The notes beneath the pieces were generated by a model. It saw nothing but the letters and a program-made list of their open reading frames with translations, did not search any database and had not been told where the DNA came from. DNA of 64,000 nt, taken from the NCBI GenBank assembly GCA_003049465.1, contig PYSS01000020.1, positions 221,772 through 285,771 of the forward strand. The letters are read 5' to 3'. The translations under genes were made by a program, and so were the position numbers. Every line of letters begins with the position of its first letter. Position 1 is the first letter of the stretch. The stretch is from Magnaporthiopsis rhizophila (taxonomy: Eukaryota > Ascomycota > Sordariomycetes > Magnaporthales > Magnaporthaceae). Of this stretch, positions 47,000 through 58,164 are shown in pieces.

Positions 47000-47850
47000 C
47001 TTTTTTACGTCAACAGACTAGAGTCGATAAGAGCCTAGACCGTGCCCTCTACACTAAGGTATGGATGGACCCGGCCAGGCCGCCCGGGCACGGATCCGAA
47101 TGGGGACGAAAGTGCATGCATAAAGGTAGCACGGCAGCCAGCAGCCAGCAACAACAGCCAGCAGCGTGATAGGAAATAAGGAGCTGGAACGAGGAATGAG
47201 ACGGCGGTGTGTGGTGGGTGGTAGCAGTGCAGGACCGGGCAAAATCGTTGACGTGGACGATTTCACAGAGGGAGGGCAGCAGGGTTTTGAGAGTGTGTGT
47301 ATGTGGTGTCACAGTGACAGAGAGTGTATGTGATTGTGATTGTGTGGGTGTGGGTGAGAGAGAGAGAGTGAGAGAGGGATTAAAAGGCGAAAAGGTCGGA
47401 CGTGAACCCACCTATCAACTGCTCGATCTGGTATTAATCAATCTCAGGCGAAAAAAAAAAGGGGGGGGGGGATTCGATGGATGATGGCTTGGTGACAAAA
47501 GCCGAAAGGAAGGCGGTGCAACCACCCGTTCGTTGGTCGCACGGGGAAGACCGCCTCCGACTTCCGTGACCAACGACCGTTTTGCAGGCCCTGTAGGGTG
47601 GCAGTGGCAGCAGCAGGGCCAGCCAGACAAGCAGGCAGACAGGCAGGTATCATCCGACATTTAATGTTCAACCAAACAGGAACACACGATAGGGAAGGAG
47701 GAGCAGTCCGGAGGAGGAGGACGCGGGACGCACACACACACACGACTCGAAGGGCGGCACCTCCCGCCGTACGATTTGGGGAGGGGGGCCTCATTTCGGC
47801 ATGTCCGCCCGCCTTTGCTTGCCAAGGGTGGACTGGACGTGCGAACTTGC

Positions 47851-47873
47851 GCTGCTGCTGCTGCTGCTGCTGC
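47851..47873 (+). repeat. (GCT)7-8 microsatellite
   Basis: Perfect trinucleotide tract, 23 nt, in non-coding sequence. Confidence 0.9.
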
Positions 47874-50800
47874 GGCCATGCAAACTGACTGCATTGCTAC
47901 CATGCTTTTTCAGCTGGGCCAGGGTTGAGAATCGAATGGAGATGACGGTCGCATCGTCAGGTACCAGCCAGGTACACCACACTCTTGCACACCACATACC
48001 AAAAGGTACTACGCTAGCGTCGTGGGTGTGTCAAAGTGTGTGAGGTTCGGTTGGCCGCGCGCACGCGTTCTGGGTTAAATAAGGGAAAGGAAAGTAACCT
48101 TCCAAAGTCGGTTTGGAAACATTCCCTTTTTTTTTCTCCTTTTTTCTTTTTTTTTTTTTCTTGTCCACGTGGGCAAAGTCCAAGTCGCGCGGATCCCCAC
48201 TCCCACCACTCGGGAGCGACAGAACCGGCTTGCCCCGACGAATCCTTGCCGTTTGTTTGTTCCTTCACCCCTTCACCAGACGATTGCGCTCAAGTTGGGC
48301 CTTTCTGTCCCTCCCCTCTTTGACATGTCTGCCCCTGTAACTTTCCCTCCGGCTAGCCATCCGTGTCCATGCAAACTCTCGCATGGTCTTTTTTCCGCAG
48401 GGAGTCCTCCCTGTTTGCCGTTGCTCACCAAGGCTTTTTTTGGCCTACGAAAACCAAAACCATGACGATGGCAGTCCAAGTTGCAACGTAGCGACAGGTT
48501 GTCTCTGTGTTTTGGCCGCACACCGTAATTGTTGAAAGCCCGGCAGCGCAGACCTTGTCTCACACCTTGGCGTCCCTCTCATTTCTCATTCTCTATCTCT
48601 CTCTCTCTCTGACCGCTTCCAGTGGTCCCAGAGTTTCTGACTCACCTGACGAGCAAGCCGCCGGCACGTGCCGTGAAATTTCGCTGTCCCGTTATCGCAC
48701 CGATGCAGGCACCCAAGCGTCGGTAGCCGCTCAACCCTTTTTCTCGTCTGCATAGTATTCGTAGCAGACAGCAAAACAAAAAATCCCCGCCTAGGGTGAC
48801 GTTTTCCTACGGCCTGGGGCAGCACCAGAAGCGGGGTTGAAACGTGATGAGCGCCCGTCCCGATCCGGCAAGAAGCGGGCAGGAGCAAGACCCGACATGG
48901 GGGCGCAGAGGCTGCGCACGGCCGCCAATGGAACCGTGGGACTGGACAATGGATCGGGGCAGCTCGCAGAAAGAAACCCGAGGGGGAGGCTCAAAGGGAC
49001 GCAGACAGGATAACACGACACACGACAGGAGAGATAGAGCCCGATGCCACAACCTATTGGGGAAATGAATGACTCCGGCGGTAGGAAGAAGGAGAGGCCC
49101 ACGTGCACGCGCGCTTACTAGCTTTGCCCGTGTGGCTCCTCCTCCTGCAGGCATCGCGGTTTATCGCCAAAAACAAAAAACCAAAACCCGACAAACGAGA
49201 ACAGGCTTCCCCGGCATTTCGCGTGCGTCCACCCCCCGGTGACCGTTGCCGCTTCCCTCTACCGGAGGGGCTGAATGCATCATGCCATCGTATTTAGGTT
49301 CCGTTTTGTGATGCGCCCACGCGGCGACCCCGGGCCTTCACCTTTTTCCCCTTATTTTTTCTTCCGGCCATTGGGTCATAACGAGAATATGCGAAAGGAA
49401 AAGGCCACACCGCCAGCCCGTTGTAGATCCCAGGAACAGACGAAACAGAAACAGGGACGCGGAGGCCCGCACGAATGTGCGCGCGTATTTGCGGCGCTAC
49501 GACTGACGATCATGACATATTTAGGGGACGTTGTCGATGCCAATGCCCCGGATCAAGGCAGCAAAAAATGAGAGCAAGGGTTGGGAAGCGCCGACAAGGA
49601 CAAGGACAAGGGCAGGGCGAAGCGTGCAGGCCTCACTGCCCGCCGGGGCTCCTCGGGCTGCAAGGTTCAGCCCGCGTGGCTCCGCGGAGCGTGCGCAAGC
49701 CAGACAGCACAGGGCTAGCTGGAAAAGCGACATGGTGGTAGCCAAGTGCTTGGGCCGAGGCGCGTGTGACGTCTCTCGATGCAGTCCAGCGCCAAGGTAA
49801 GGTATTGCGCCATGTGAGTGGCTTACCGGGAGAAGCATCAATCCGAAGAAATGATAGCTGCGAAGGAAAAAAAAAAAAAAGAAAAAAACGCCTCATTTGA
49901 AACCCCATGGTTCGCAGTGGTGGCAGCATCCCGGCTATGCGGCAAGCATGGCTGGGCTTGGCGGTCGGACGTGTTCGGCTCTTTTCTATGAAGACATGGA
50001 GTCGAGGTTGAAATGCACCCGCCCCCGAAACAGCCCTCCCGTTGGGTGGACCGATCGTCAGGCTGCCATTCTCGGACCCTTGCGCCCGGCGCCCCGAAAC
50101 GAAGAAGGCTGGTGGGCCTGTCGTCCGCTGTCGTCCGCTTTTTCTCTCTCCCAACGGCGGGTTCCTGGGATTCTGCCATGGCAGAGACAGAGTGAGACAA
50201 AACGAAGCATGATTATGAGAGGAGAAATAAGCAAATCCAATGGAGTTCCGGACAGACGATCTTCTTCTGGGTGGTGGAACAAAGCCAGGTACCCGAACGA
50301 GGCGGTGTGATGTGATGGGCGATCGATCAGCCGCCCAATCCGCTCGACCAGAGAATAGTGTAGCTGTTTGTCTCTCGGTCGCGAGGAGGGGCAAGTCCAA
50401 GCCCAAGCCCAAGCACACAAAAAGAAACAGAAAAAAAAAGTCCACTGACAAAGATGTCCGTCATGGAACGAACCATTGGCATGGGTCGTCAAGATTGGCG
50501 GCTGTGCGGCTTCCTCCTCTCGGGATTACCCAAAACAGCCCAACCGCTGAGAGCCCCCGCCGACGTGAGCAACCACGAGGGCCGTTCTTGGAAGTTTGCT
50601 GCGCTCTCATAGGTTGTGCTCCAAATGCACTCACGTCTCCATTCTGCCCCTGGCATGGAAGGAGGAGAAAAAAACAAAAAAGTTAAAAAAAAATGGAAGG
50701 TCCGCCCGTCCGCGTGACACCCGTCAGCCCGGCTTTTGTGGTGTTGTCAGCGAAGTGCCGGGGTCGGGAGACCGCGACGTCAGGAAACAAGGGGAGCAAA

Positions 50801-51582
50801 AGACGAACGCCTGACCCCGTCCGTACCATCATTTTTTGGCGCTGTTAGGGAGGGGAACGGGGGAGACAGGACCTGCGATTGACCAATTCCCTCTCGGAGT
50901 TTTGCATGCCTCTAAAAAGCTGCATGCATGGCCTTGGTGCGATAACAGGTGGGCTAGCCGTCACGATTGGAAGGGAGAGACGTCAGAGGATGGAAAGCAT
51001 CCAAGGCAGGAGATGCTGCTACTGCGGCCCTCTCGGCCTGAAGGTCGAACCTTAGTGAGGCTGGCTGGCTGGCTGACACTTGCGACCTACCGCCGCCCAG
51101 TGCCACCCACCATCTTTTACAACCACCCCCTCGTCTTTGCACATTCTAAGCGGCTAGCTCCGCGGCGCGTGGAGGACTGGCTGTACGTGTATGCTGTTGG
51201 CATCAGCCGGGCTCCGAGAAGTAGGCAGAGGCTTCACCGCTGTTGGTAGAGGCCATGTACCTACCTGTCTGGGTAAGTAGGTAGGTAGACTCACTCAGCA
51301 CCGCACTGCCACTCTCACTTCCGAGCCCGTTGGCTTGTCATAAGTGCGAAAGAAAGAAAAGAGTGGGGCCCGTAAAGGCAGTTAGTTAAGCACGCTGTTT
51401 TTCTGTCCACCAAAGCCCACACTACACTCATGATGGGCCCGATTATTAGACGCCCCCGTGTTATATGTAATAGCGCGCGCACACACGCAATCCTCCACGT
51501 CAATTTCTGGTGGCCACTTGCCCGATTGGACCCTAGGTGAGAAACAGCAAAAGATCGCCCAGGTTACTGGGTTTTTAAAACA

Positions 51583-51617
<35 letters not shown>
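51583..51617 (+). repeat. (AGGC)8-9 microsatellite
   Basis: A 35-nt perfect tetranucleotide tract, the longest member of the GCAGG/YAGG motif family seen in many spacers of this window. Confidence 0.95.
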
Positions 51618-51618
<1 letters not shown>

Positions 51619-51770
51619 AAAACCCCTTGCTCCGCTGGGTCGCAGCAGGCTGCTCCTTCGTCGCTCGCCTCGGACGACGTCCACCATTCATTCAGCAGTG
51701 CCTGGTCGGTTTTGGATCATGGACTGCCCAGTTGCAATATGTCGGTGAGCGGAGCCGAGCGAAGAGGCAG

Positions 51771-51788
51771 AAAAAAAAAAAAAAAAAA
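51771..51788 (+). repeat. A-run (18 bases)
   Basis: 18 A on the + strand, in non-coding sequence. Confidence 0.95.
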
Positions 51789-52521
51789 GTGCTGGCCGTC
51801 TAGGGAGCCAACAAAACATCGAGTTTCACCCGGCTGCTGCCTCGGAACGGTCCAGCGATAAAATTAGATCCCAGCACCCAATGTCGTTCGGTTTGTGGCC
51901 GATCAGGCATGGATGGGTGCCGCCCGCCGCCGCCGCCGCCACCGCGAAACTTGACCTTGGATATGGGGGTTGGACGGAACGGATGGCAGCACGGCTAGCA
52001 CAGCCTGCCCGCCGCGCCCCCTCCATGGGGCTCGGCCGAAGCCTTCCTGGAGAATTTTTGGCGGAACTGACGTAGATACCATGCCCTAGGGCTGGGCTGG
52101 GGGCCTCGTTACGTGATTCGCAGGGTACAGTCAGACAAGGCAACAATTTCTTTTTGCTGGGCAGACCGGAGCTGAAAGCGGAAGCCTGCAGGGCAGTGGC
52201 AGAGACTGTAGCAGCAAGCAAAGCCTGGCTTGGCTGAAGTACTGCCTTATTTGGGCAACTTTTTTTTTTCTCTCCCTGTTTCCGGTTATGTTTCTTGGCG
52301 CCTGGGCATTTTGATCAATTTTTCACGCCGAGGGAGAGCGTTGGCTTTCTCCATCATCTGGGAAAAATTAGGAAAGCTGGGGAGATTCATGTAATTCACA
52401 AGGATCCAACAAGGCTGCATTTTGCCTTCCTTTTTTTGTTCCCAGTCCCTCTTTTTGTTCATTTCCACCTTTTTCCATGTTCTCCGCTCCATGTTTGAAA
52501 GCAAGAGCCGATGTACCGGTA

Positions 52522-52673
52522 CTTTGGTTTGTATAAACACCAAAGCGGAAGTCGAGGGAATAAGACTTTTGCATCGCTGCCCATTTTTCTGATCGGTGCG
52601 TTTACCAACGTCTTGGGCGGAGAGAGGAGGGCCTTTGCTAGCGAACGACGCCCTGGTTGGTGTAACCACCAAC
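52522..52673. repeat. Pair of 7-bp-arm dyads
   Basis: Two imperfect palindromes about 110 bp apart: CTTTGGT/ACCAAAG (52522-52545, 10-nt loop) and GTTGGTG/CACCAAC (52656-52673, 4-nt loop). Both put GGT and ACC in outward symmetry around an A/T-containing core. They could be binding sites of a dimeric regulator, but I have no known site to match. Confidence 0.5.
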
Positions 52674-53127
52674 TAAAAGCGAGACCGAGCATGAAAAAGG
52701 GGCCAAATGGATATGTGGCGGCTCAAATGTCCGAGATTGCGACAGACAACATGTAAAACACGGCCAAAAGCAGCTAGGACCAACAACCCAAAGACCCAGG
52801 AACTGGGATCTCTTTCCCTTCGTCAGCAAAAGGGATGCCCGGGGCGGACGCGAACAATGCCGGGTCCTGCGTAATTTTTATTTATTTATTTAATTTTTTT
52901 TCCTGCTGCACTGACGCTTGGCTTGCCTGCTTTTGGTCCAAGGATACGCGCGCCAGCACATCACAGCAGCATGAACCAACAGACGCACAACACAATACGG
53001 CACGCAGGGAAAACAGTACCTGACTCGCATTGCCGCGCACTGGGCTGAGAGGGGTTCGGAGCGGTCGGGCTTTTCGCGCCGTGCGATGTGCAATGACATC
53101 AGTCCAAGTTCCCGCGGCGGCGGCATG

Positions 53128-53129
<2 letters not shown>

Positions 53130-53164
<35 letters not shown>

Positions 53165-53199
53165 NNNNNNNNNAAAAAAAAAAAAAAAAAAAAAAAAAA
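53130..53199 (+). repeat. Long A-run interrupted by a 9-N assembly gap
   Basis: A-run 53130-53162, then TG, nine N (53165-53173), then a further 26 A to 53199. The N stretch marks an unresolved homopolymer, so the true length is unknown. Confidence 0.95.
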
Positions 53200-53556
53200 G
53201 AAAATGGCGTGTTTCAACGGCCCCGGCCCCCCTCCATGGAACGGCTTTCAATGGCTGGCTCATTTCCTTCAGATCTCCCTCTGCTGTCACGATCGCTGGG
53301 ACCTGTGTTTACGGGTAGATAAACTTTTGCTTCTTCTTCTTGGATGAAATAGCGTTCAAAAGCCTGATTGGGAAAGAAGAGAGTCCAGTCCGGTCGGTCG
53401 GGTGCTCGGGAAATTGCCGCCGCCGAGAAATAAAGAAATAATGCTGGCATCATCATTACATACAGCAGGGACAAGAAGAGACGACGCCGAAAAAAGTTTG
53501 GTACGATCGCGACTCTTTGCGATCCGTCATAACGGCGCAGGAGGAGAAAGCCTAAT

Positions 53557-53557
<1 letters not shown>

Positions 53558-53606
<49 letters not shown>
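53558..53606 (+). repeat. A-run (49 bases)
   Basis: The longest unbroken homopolymer inside the window, in non-coding sequence. Confidence 0.95.
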
Positions 53607-53607
<1 letters not shown>

Positions 53608-55301
53608 AGGGCGCCGTGTTCACTCCCTTTTTCCCCTTTGGAGACTTGTTTTTGCCCAGCAAGTCCTTCGGTTATTAGTACTGTGCGGCTCATGTAAGCC
53701 TATCAAGGGGTAGGGTTGCTACTTTGTAGCGGCGACTCTTCGGTATCGCTAGCATCGTCACAGCGCGCGCACCAAACTGTTCGCTCTCTTCTAGCCTTCT
53801 TCTTTGCCAAGTGCTGTGAACGGCGCAGTACCGCATTGCTGGGAACATGCCTGGAAAATGGCTTGCGAGCTGGCGGTCTGTGTTCTCCTTGGGATTTTAA
53901 GGACTGGGTGGGGGTGCGCGTTTGTGTATGTGCGTGCGCGCCTGTGTCCAGAGTCCAGACAGCATCGATGATGATGATGGGATGGATGACGGTGTGGTTG
54001 TGCCAGTAAGTGCGCCCCACATCCACACCGCGGTAGCCAGTCCGTCTCTTATGCCTTGGGTGGTGTTGCTGTTGCTTCATGAGCAAGGCTCACGTACATC
54101 AAACATCAATTTTGCGGTGAGCATCAACCTTCCAAACCAACCATGTCCGTGGACTGGCGGCATGCGCCTGCCTTCCGTCTTCCCGTGCGCTCGTGTCGGC
54201 CGAGAGATGCGGCGTGACTCACCAACCACAAGAGAGCTAGGGGCAGGGAAACGGGAAATGGGCTACGTAGGTCGGCATTGATCAGGAGGGGGCGCTTCGT
54301 ATCATTTCCTGTTGGCTGGTGCCCGAGCTGCGGACGTCCCTCTCACCGCTGCATGCTGCGCTTCAAGAGCGGTTAAGCCACCAAGAAGTCAAGCCAAAAC
54401 AAAGAGAGCGAGGAGCGGAGGGATGAGGGGGTGTGGGAGCGGGGGTGCGAAGGCTCCGGTTGAGCGGCACCTCGCAGGTGTCCATGTGCCTTTGCGGTGA
54501 ACCAATGGATGCATCGTGGCCACGGCAGACAAAGAGAGAAAAAGAAAAAAAGAAAAAAAAAGGCAGAAGAAAAAATGATTGAGTGAAGACAAGGTTGTGC
54601 TCCACCGCCCCACAGCCGGGAGCCCAAGAGGGAATTGTCTGGTGCTTTTGTTGGAAGGCAGAGAGAATGGCGTCGAAGTACAGTACCCGGACGGATGCGG
54701 GGACGGATGGAGAGATCATTATCACGAATGTCAGTTTGCGAAACAGCACACGCTGCGGAATTGCACATCAGGGTGTGCTCACGTACTGTGCTGTGCGCAG
54801 CGTCCCACCCGTTCTGTCCTTGCCTGCGGCGGGAACTTGGCTGATGATCGCCTGGCATTACACTCTGAAAGGCGAGGAGATCCATCCAACCTGTTAGAGG
54901 TACAGTACATCATGGTCCGGTCGCGGCGCTCGGAGGCTGCCATCTTACTCGCCCCCTGGCGGCGTGGTCGGGTCGCGGCGCTGGAATCGATCCGCCCTCC
55001 TGTCAAAGAAGGTCTTGGTGTATACCAACTCCACAAAAAAGAAGAAAATCAGCAGCCACCTCCGCTGTGCTGGGCTGGCAGGGTGGGTGGCGGCGCTGAG
55101 TGCCCAGCCGCAGCTGGGGTGTACCTGAACGGTACCTGAAATAACAGACCCCCTTTTTGTCGGGGGGTGTGGGCAACGAAAAAGAAAGGAAGGGAGAAAA
55201 ATAAAAAGAATAAAAAAAAACTTCTCCCTCGCGTTTCTGCTCCATTGGGCTGCTGGGATGTCCTTGTGAGACTCTCGGCAGCGGTCCCAGGAATCCTCTG
55301 C

Positions 55302-55372
55302 AAAATAAGGAAAGAAAACAGAAAAAGAAAACAGGAAAAAAAAAAGGAAAAAAAGAAAAAAAAAAAAAAAGC
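55302..55372 (+). repeat. Polypurine tract
   Basis: A 71-nt stretch of A/G with only two interruptions, with an A-rich 3' half. An A/G-rich tract of about 50 bp also lies at 54529-54576. Such tracts can form triplex DNA. Confidence 0.85.
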
Positions 55373-56563
55373 TGGAGCAGGCACTCGCCATGTTCCCTCG
55401 CGCCTGGCATGGTGTGGCCAACGATGTGTATCAGTAAAGCTCTAGGGCGACAACCGGCGGATTTCCGCGGTACTTTTCCTTTCTCTGGCAATATTGGGAC
55501 GTTCATCTTGTTTTTATTTGACATTTCAACTTTGATGATCTGGCCATCTGGATGGGATTGCGTCCCGAAGGGGCAGCGCCACGATCGAGACAAAGGTGAA
55601 GAGGGCAAAAAGCAAAAAAGAAACAAGAATTGCGCGAAGCCAAAAAGGGAAGATGCTGATGGCTGGAGGGAGAGACAGGGAGCGAGCGGCAGCGCAGGTT
55701 GGAAGCTTGGTGCTTCGTCACTGCCTGCAAAGTACCTCTGTACCTCGCTCCACATCCCTGATCTCCCCATGCCCCTTACGCCCGCCCCATGTTCCTCGCT
55801 ACCACCCCAGTACTTGGTACGCCCACCAATTCTTCGCTCTTGCCGCCCCGTCCCCATCCCCCGGCGCCTCTGCACAGTCCAGCCAGCGAGCGAGGCGCAA
55901 AGGCCACCTCCTTTCAGCGGTACCAGATACAAAGCCAGCGGTTGTGCCCTGAAATCCGAAGGACGGGCGAAGCCTTTGGCCAAGGAAAATAAGGGGAAAG
56001 GCGAAAAAAATAAAATAAATAAAATCAAATAAAATCCAGCAAACAAAAAAAGAAAAAAAGAGGAAGGTACGAACCCCAAGGTACCCGCCGCGCCTTTTCC
56101 CGCGCCTGTTCCTGCTCGATTGCTTTCTTTGGCCATGGCGCCCGCTTCGTCACCAACAATTTCCCATCCCAGGAGCAGCAGGCCAGGACGTTGCTCATAA
56201 AAGAAAACGCAGCCCACATATGCGGCCACCACCACTGCCGCCGCCGCCATCGCCTCTTCTTGCTGCACTACCTACCTATCTACGTGCGCTGCATCAGAAA
56301 GATACGCACGCACTCTCTCGCGCGCATATCACCACCACCACTACTATCATCCTATATCAACACTGCGTCCCGTCTCGCCTCGAGGCAGGCTGGCGGTCTA
56401 GCAACAAGCGAGTGACACAGCACGCCCACGAACCGATATTGCTTGTCATCCCGTTCACCAGCAGCCAAAAACCCGTGACTTGACTCGGTTGGCGAGCCGT
56501 ACTTGCCGCCTTTTTGATTCACCTACGTCTTTCTGCACCGTCGTTTAGCCTACCATCTCAGCC

Positions 56564-56587
56564 TTTTTTTTTTTTTTTTTTTTTTTT
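56564..56587 (+). repeat. T-run (24 bases)
   Basis: 24 T on the + strand, about 1.6 kb upstream of the phospholipase C start codon. Confidence 0.95.
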
Positions 56588-57073
56588 CCGGGGCGATTCT
56601 CTCCAACGGACGGTCGATATTGCTGGCCAATCCCCACCGCTTGGTGCCGTTGCAACAACAAGCTGCAGCAGCTGCAGCAACATCCCACCTGGTCTTGTGC
56701 TCGCAGCTGGCCGAATCAAGACGTCACTCTTGATCTGTCAGTTTCCAAGCCGAATTATATTGTCGCCGAGCCGCGTCGGCTCACAGCACGGCACCTCAGC
56801 AGGAGCACGAGCAGCAGCAGCCACCCGCTTCAGACAGCGTCAGCGTCGCCGTCGGGTTCACGGGGTAGGAGTGACTCGGCCGTCCGAGCCACATATCCCA
56901 CGCACTCACTCCAAGCCGTCTGTGCCTGGGGTTGCACCCTGGTGCTTTCTACACAATAGCCAGCCAGGGGAGCTCTTTCTTGTTCTCGGTACGCATCTCC
57001 GAGTAGCCACCCGTTTATGCAGGACAGGAGCGAGAGAGGGCTCCTGCAGGTTGGGAAAAGAGACAGGGAGAAC

Positions 57074-57097
57074 AAAAAAAAAAAAAAAAAAAAAAAA
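57074..57097 (+). repeat. A-run (24 bases)
   Basis: 24 A on the + strand in the 5' flank of the phospholipase C gene. Confidence 0.95.
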
Positions 57098-57774
57098 GGG
57101 GGCGCCAGCCAGTACGGAATCTCTAACATAAATCTGCAGGACGATTGACCAACCGCAGCCATATTACTTGGCCTGCCTTGCATTGTTGCGCGGACAAACA
57201 AAAGCTCAACAGGGCCTCAAGGGGTCTTGTCCTGCGCACCAGGGAACAATAGCCAGGGCGCCCGGCCAAATCAGCAGGCCGGTGTAAAAAGAGGAGATTG
57301 CCATCCCTTCTCGGCGCAGAACACGAGGTGCGGACCACCGGACGTCTGCCTCTGCACGCCATCCCCGAGGTTGAACGGCAGCAGGCAGGAGACACGGCGC
57401 CTGACGGGTCACTGCAGCTGTCTGGAGCTCGACTCCGAAGCGGAACCAGTGGCATCTCGCAGCCATCATTTCGGTTGTCCTGCCCCTCGTGGGGATTCTT
57501 GTGTGCTACACCCAGACGACGCTGGCCTCTAGTGGTTCCCGATTGAGCCACCTGCATATCAAGTCGACTTTGCCAGCTAATCCCATACCCCCCCTACCAC
57601 CGCCGCTCTCACGGTCACGGTCTCTACCCGCCCCATCCTCCAGCACAAAATAGTACACCCCCTGTACATGCCTGCAGCACCTGGGTCTCGTGCCGTACCT
57701 GTACACAACCTATACCTGGGTCCACTTGGCTCACCAGAAAGGCTTGGGGCCGCCCGCTGACTAGCGGAGAGGAC

Positions 57775-57806
57775 GAGAGAGAGAGAGAGAGAGAGGGAGA
57801 GAGAGG
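57775..57806 (+). repeat. (GA)n microsatellite
   Basis: About 32 nt of GA dinucleotides with one GGG interruption, in the promoter region of the phospholipase C gene. Confidence 0.9.
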
Positions 57807-57940
57807 GCATCATACACATCGCCGTGGAAGCTACGACCACTCCAGTCTAGGAGATTACACCCTCCTGCACCCTTCGTCGGGGGGCTGCTTTAAAACACCC
57901 ACCCCCGGTATCCCACCCTCGGGTGCGATCATCGAGGGGG

Positions 57941-58081
57941 CTTTTTTCTTTTTCTTTTATTTTTATTACCATATCCTCTGGGAAGACCCCCCGCAACTCG
58001 ACGCCTTGTGCGGGATAGCTCGCAACCGGATCGTGGCCCCAGGAAAATGCGTCTGCAGAGATCGGATCTCCACATATAAAC
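57941..58081 (+). promoter_or_regulatory. Likely phospholipase C core promoter
   Basis: A CT-rich tract (57941-57967) followed by TATAAA (58075-58080) lies 85-225 bp upstream of the start ATG. CT tracts near the start of transcription are typical of filamentous fungi. This is inferred from position and sequence only. Confidence 0.45.
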
Positions 58082-58164
58082 CTGAAGCCTCCCCATCGGC
58101 CGGACCTCACTTCCACCCGCCTTCCGGACTGTATCCACTCCCGGCCGACACGGAGGAGCTCACG

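Larger units (their letters stand above)
40881..58164. other. Gene-poor interval, main part
   Basis: About 17.3 kb with no protein-coding gene that I can support on either strand. The longest open frames (421 aa on the minus strand at 55003-56268 and 291 aa on the minus strand at 42992-43867) have biased, repeat-like translations and overlap A/T tracts. The interval holds the microsatellites, long A-runs and a 9-N gap listed separately, plus the phospholipase C promoter at its right end. It is not visibly AT-rich or rich in TpA, so repeat-induced point mutation is not evident. Confidence 0.6.

Noticed and set aside
53165..53173. Possible insertion breakpoint
   Set aside because: It is a run of N inside an A-run, i.e. 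an assembly gap, not a biological junction.
55003..56268. 421-residue minus-strand open frame
   Set aside because: The translation is dominated by homopolymer-derived F, L and K runs, no domain is recognisable, and the frame spans purine/pyrimidine tracts.
58006..58164. Extended N-terminus of PLC1 from a TTG codon
   Set aside because: No ATG lies in this part of the frame, and the promoter-like CT tract and TATA-like site are here.
37100..58164. RIP-degraded transposon as the cause of the gene-poor interval
   Set aside because: The sequence is not visibly AT-rich, and I found no terminal repeats, transposase or reverse transcriptase remnants.
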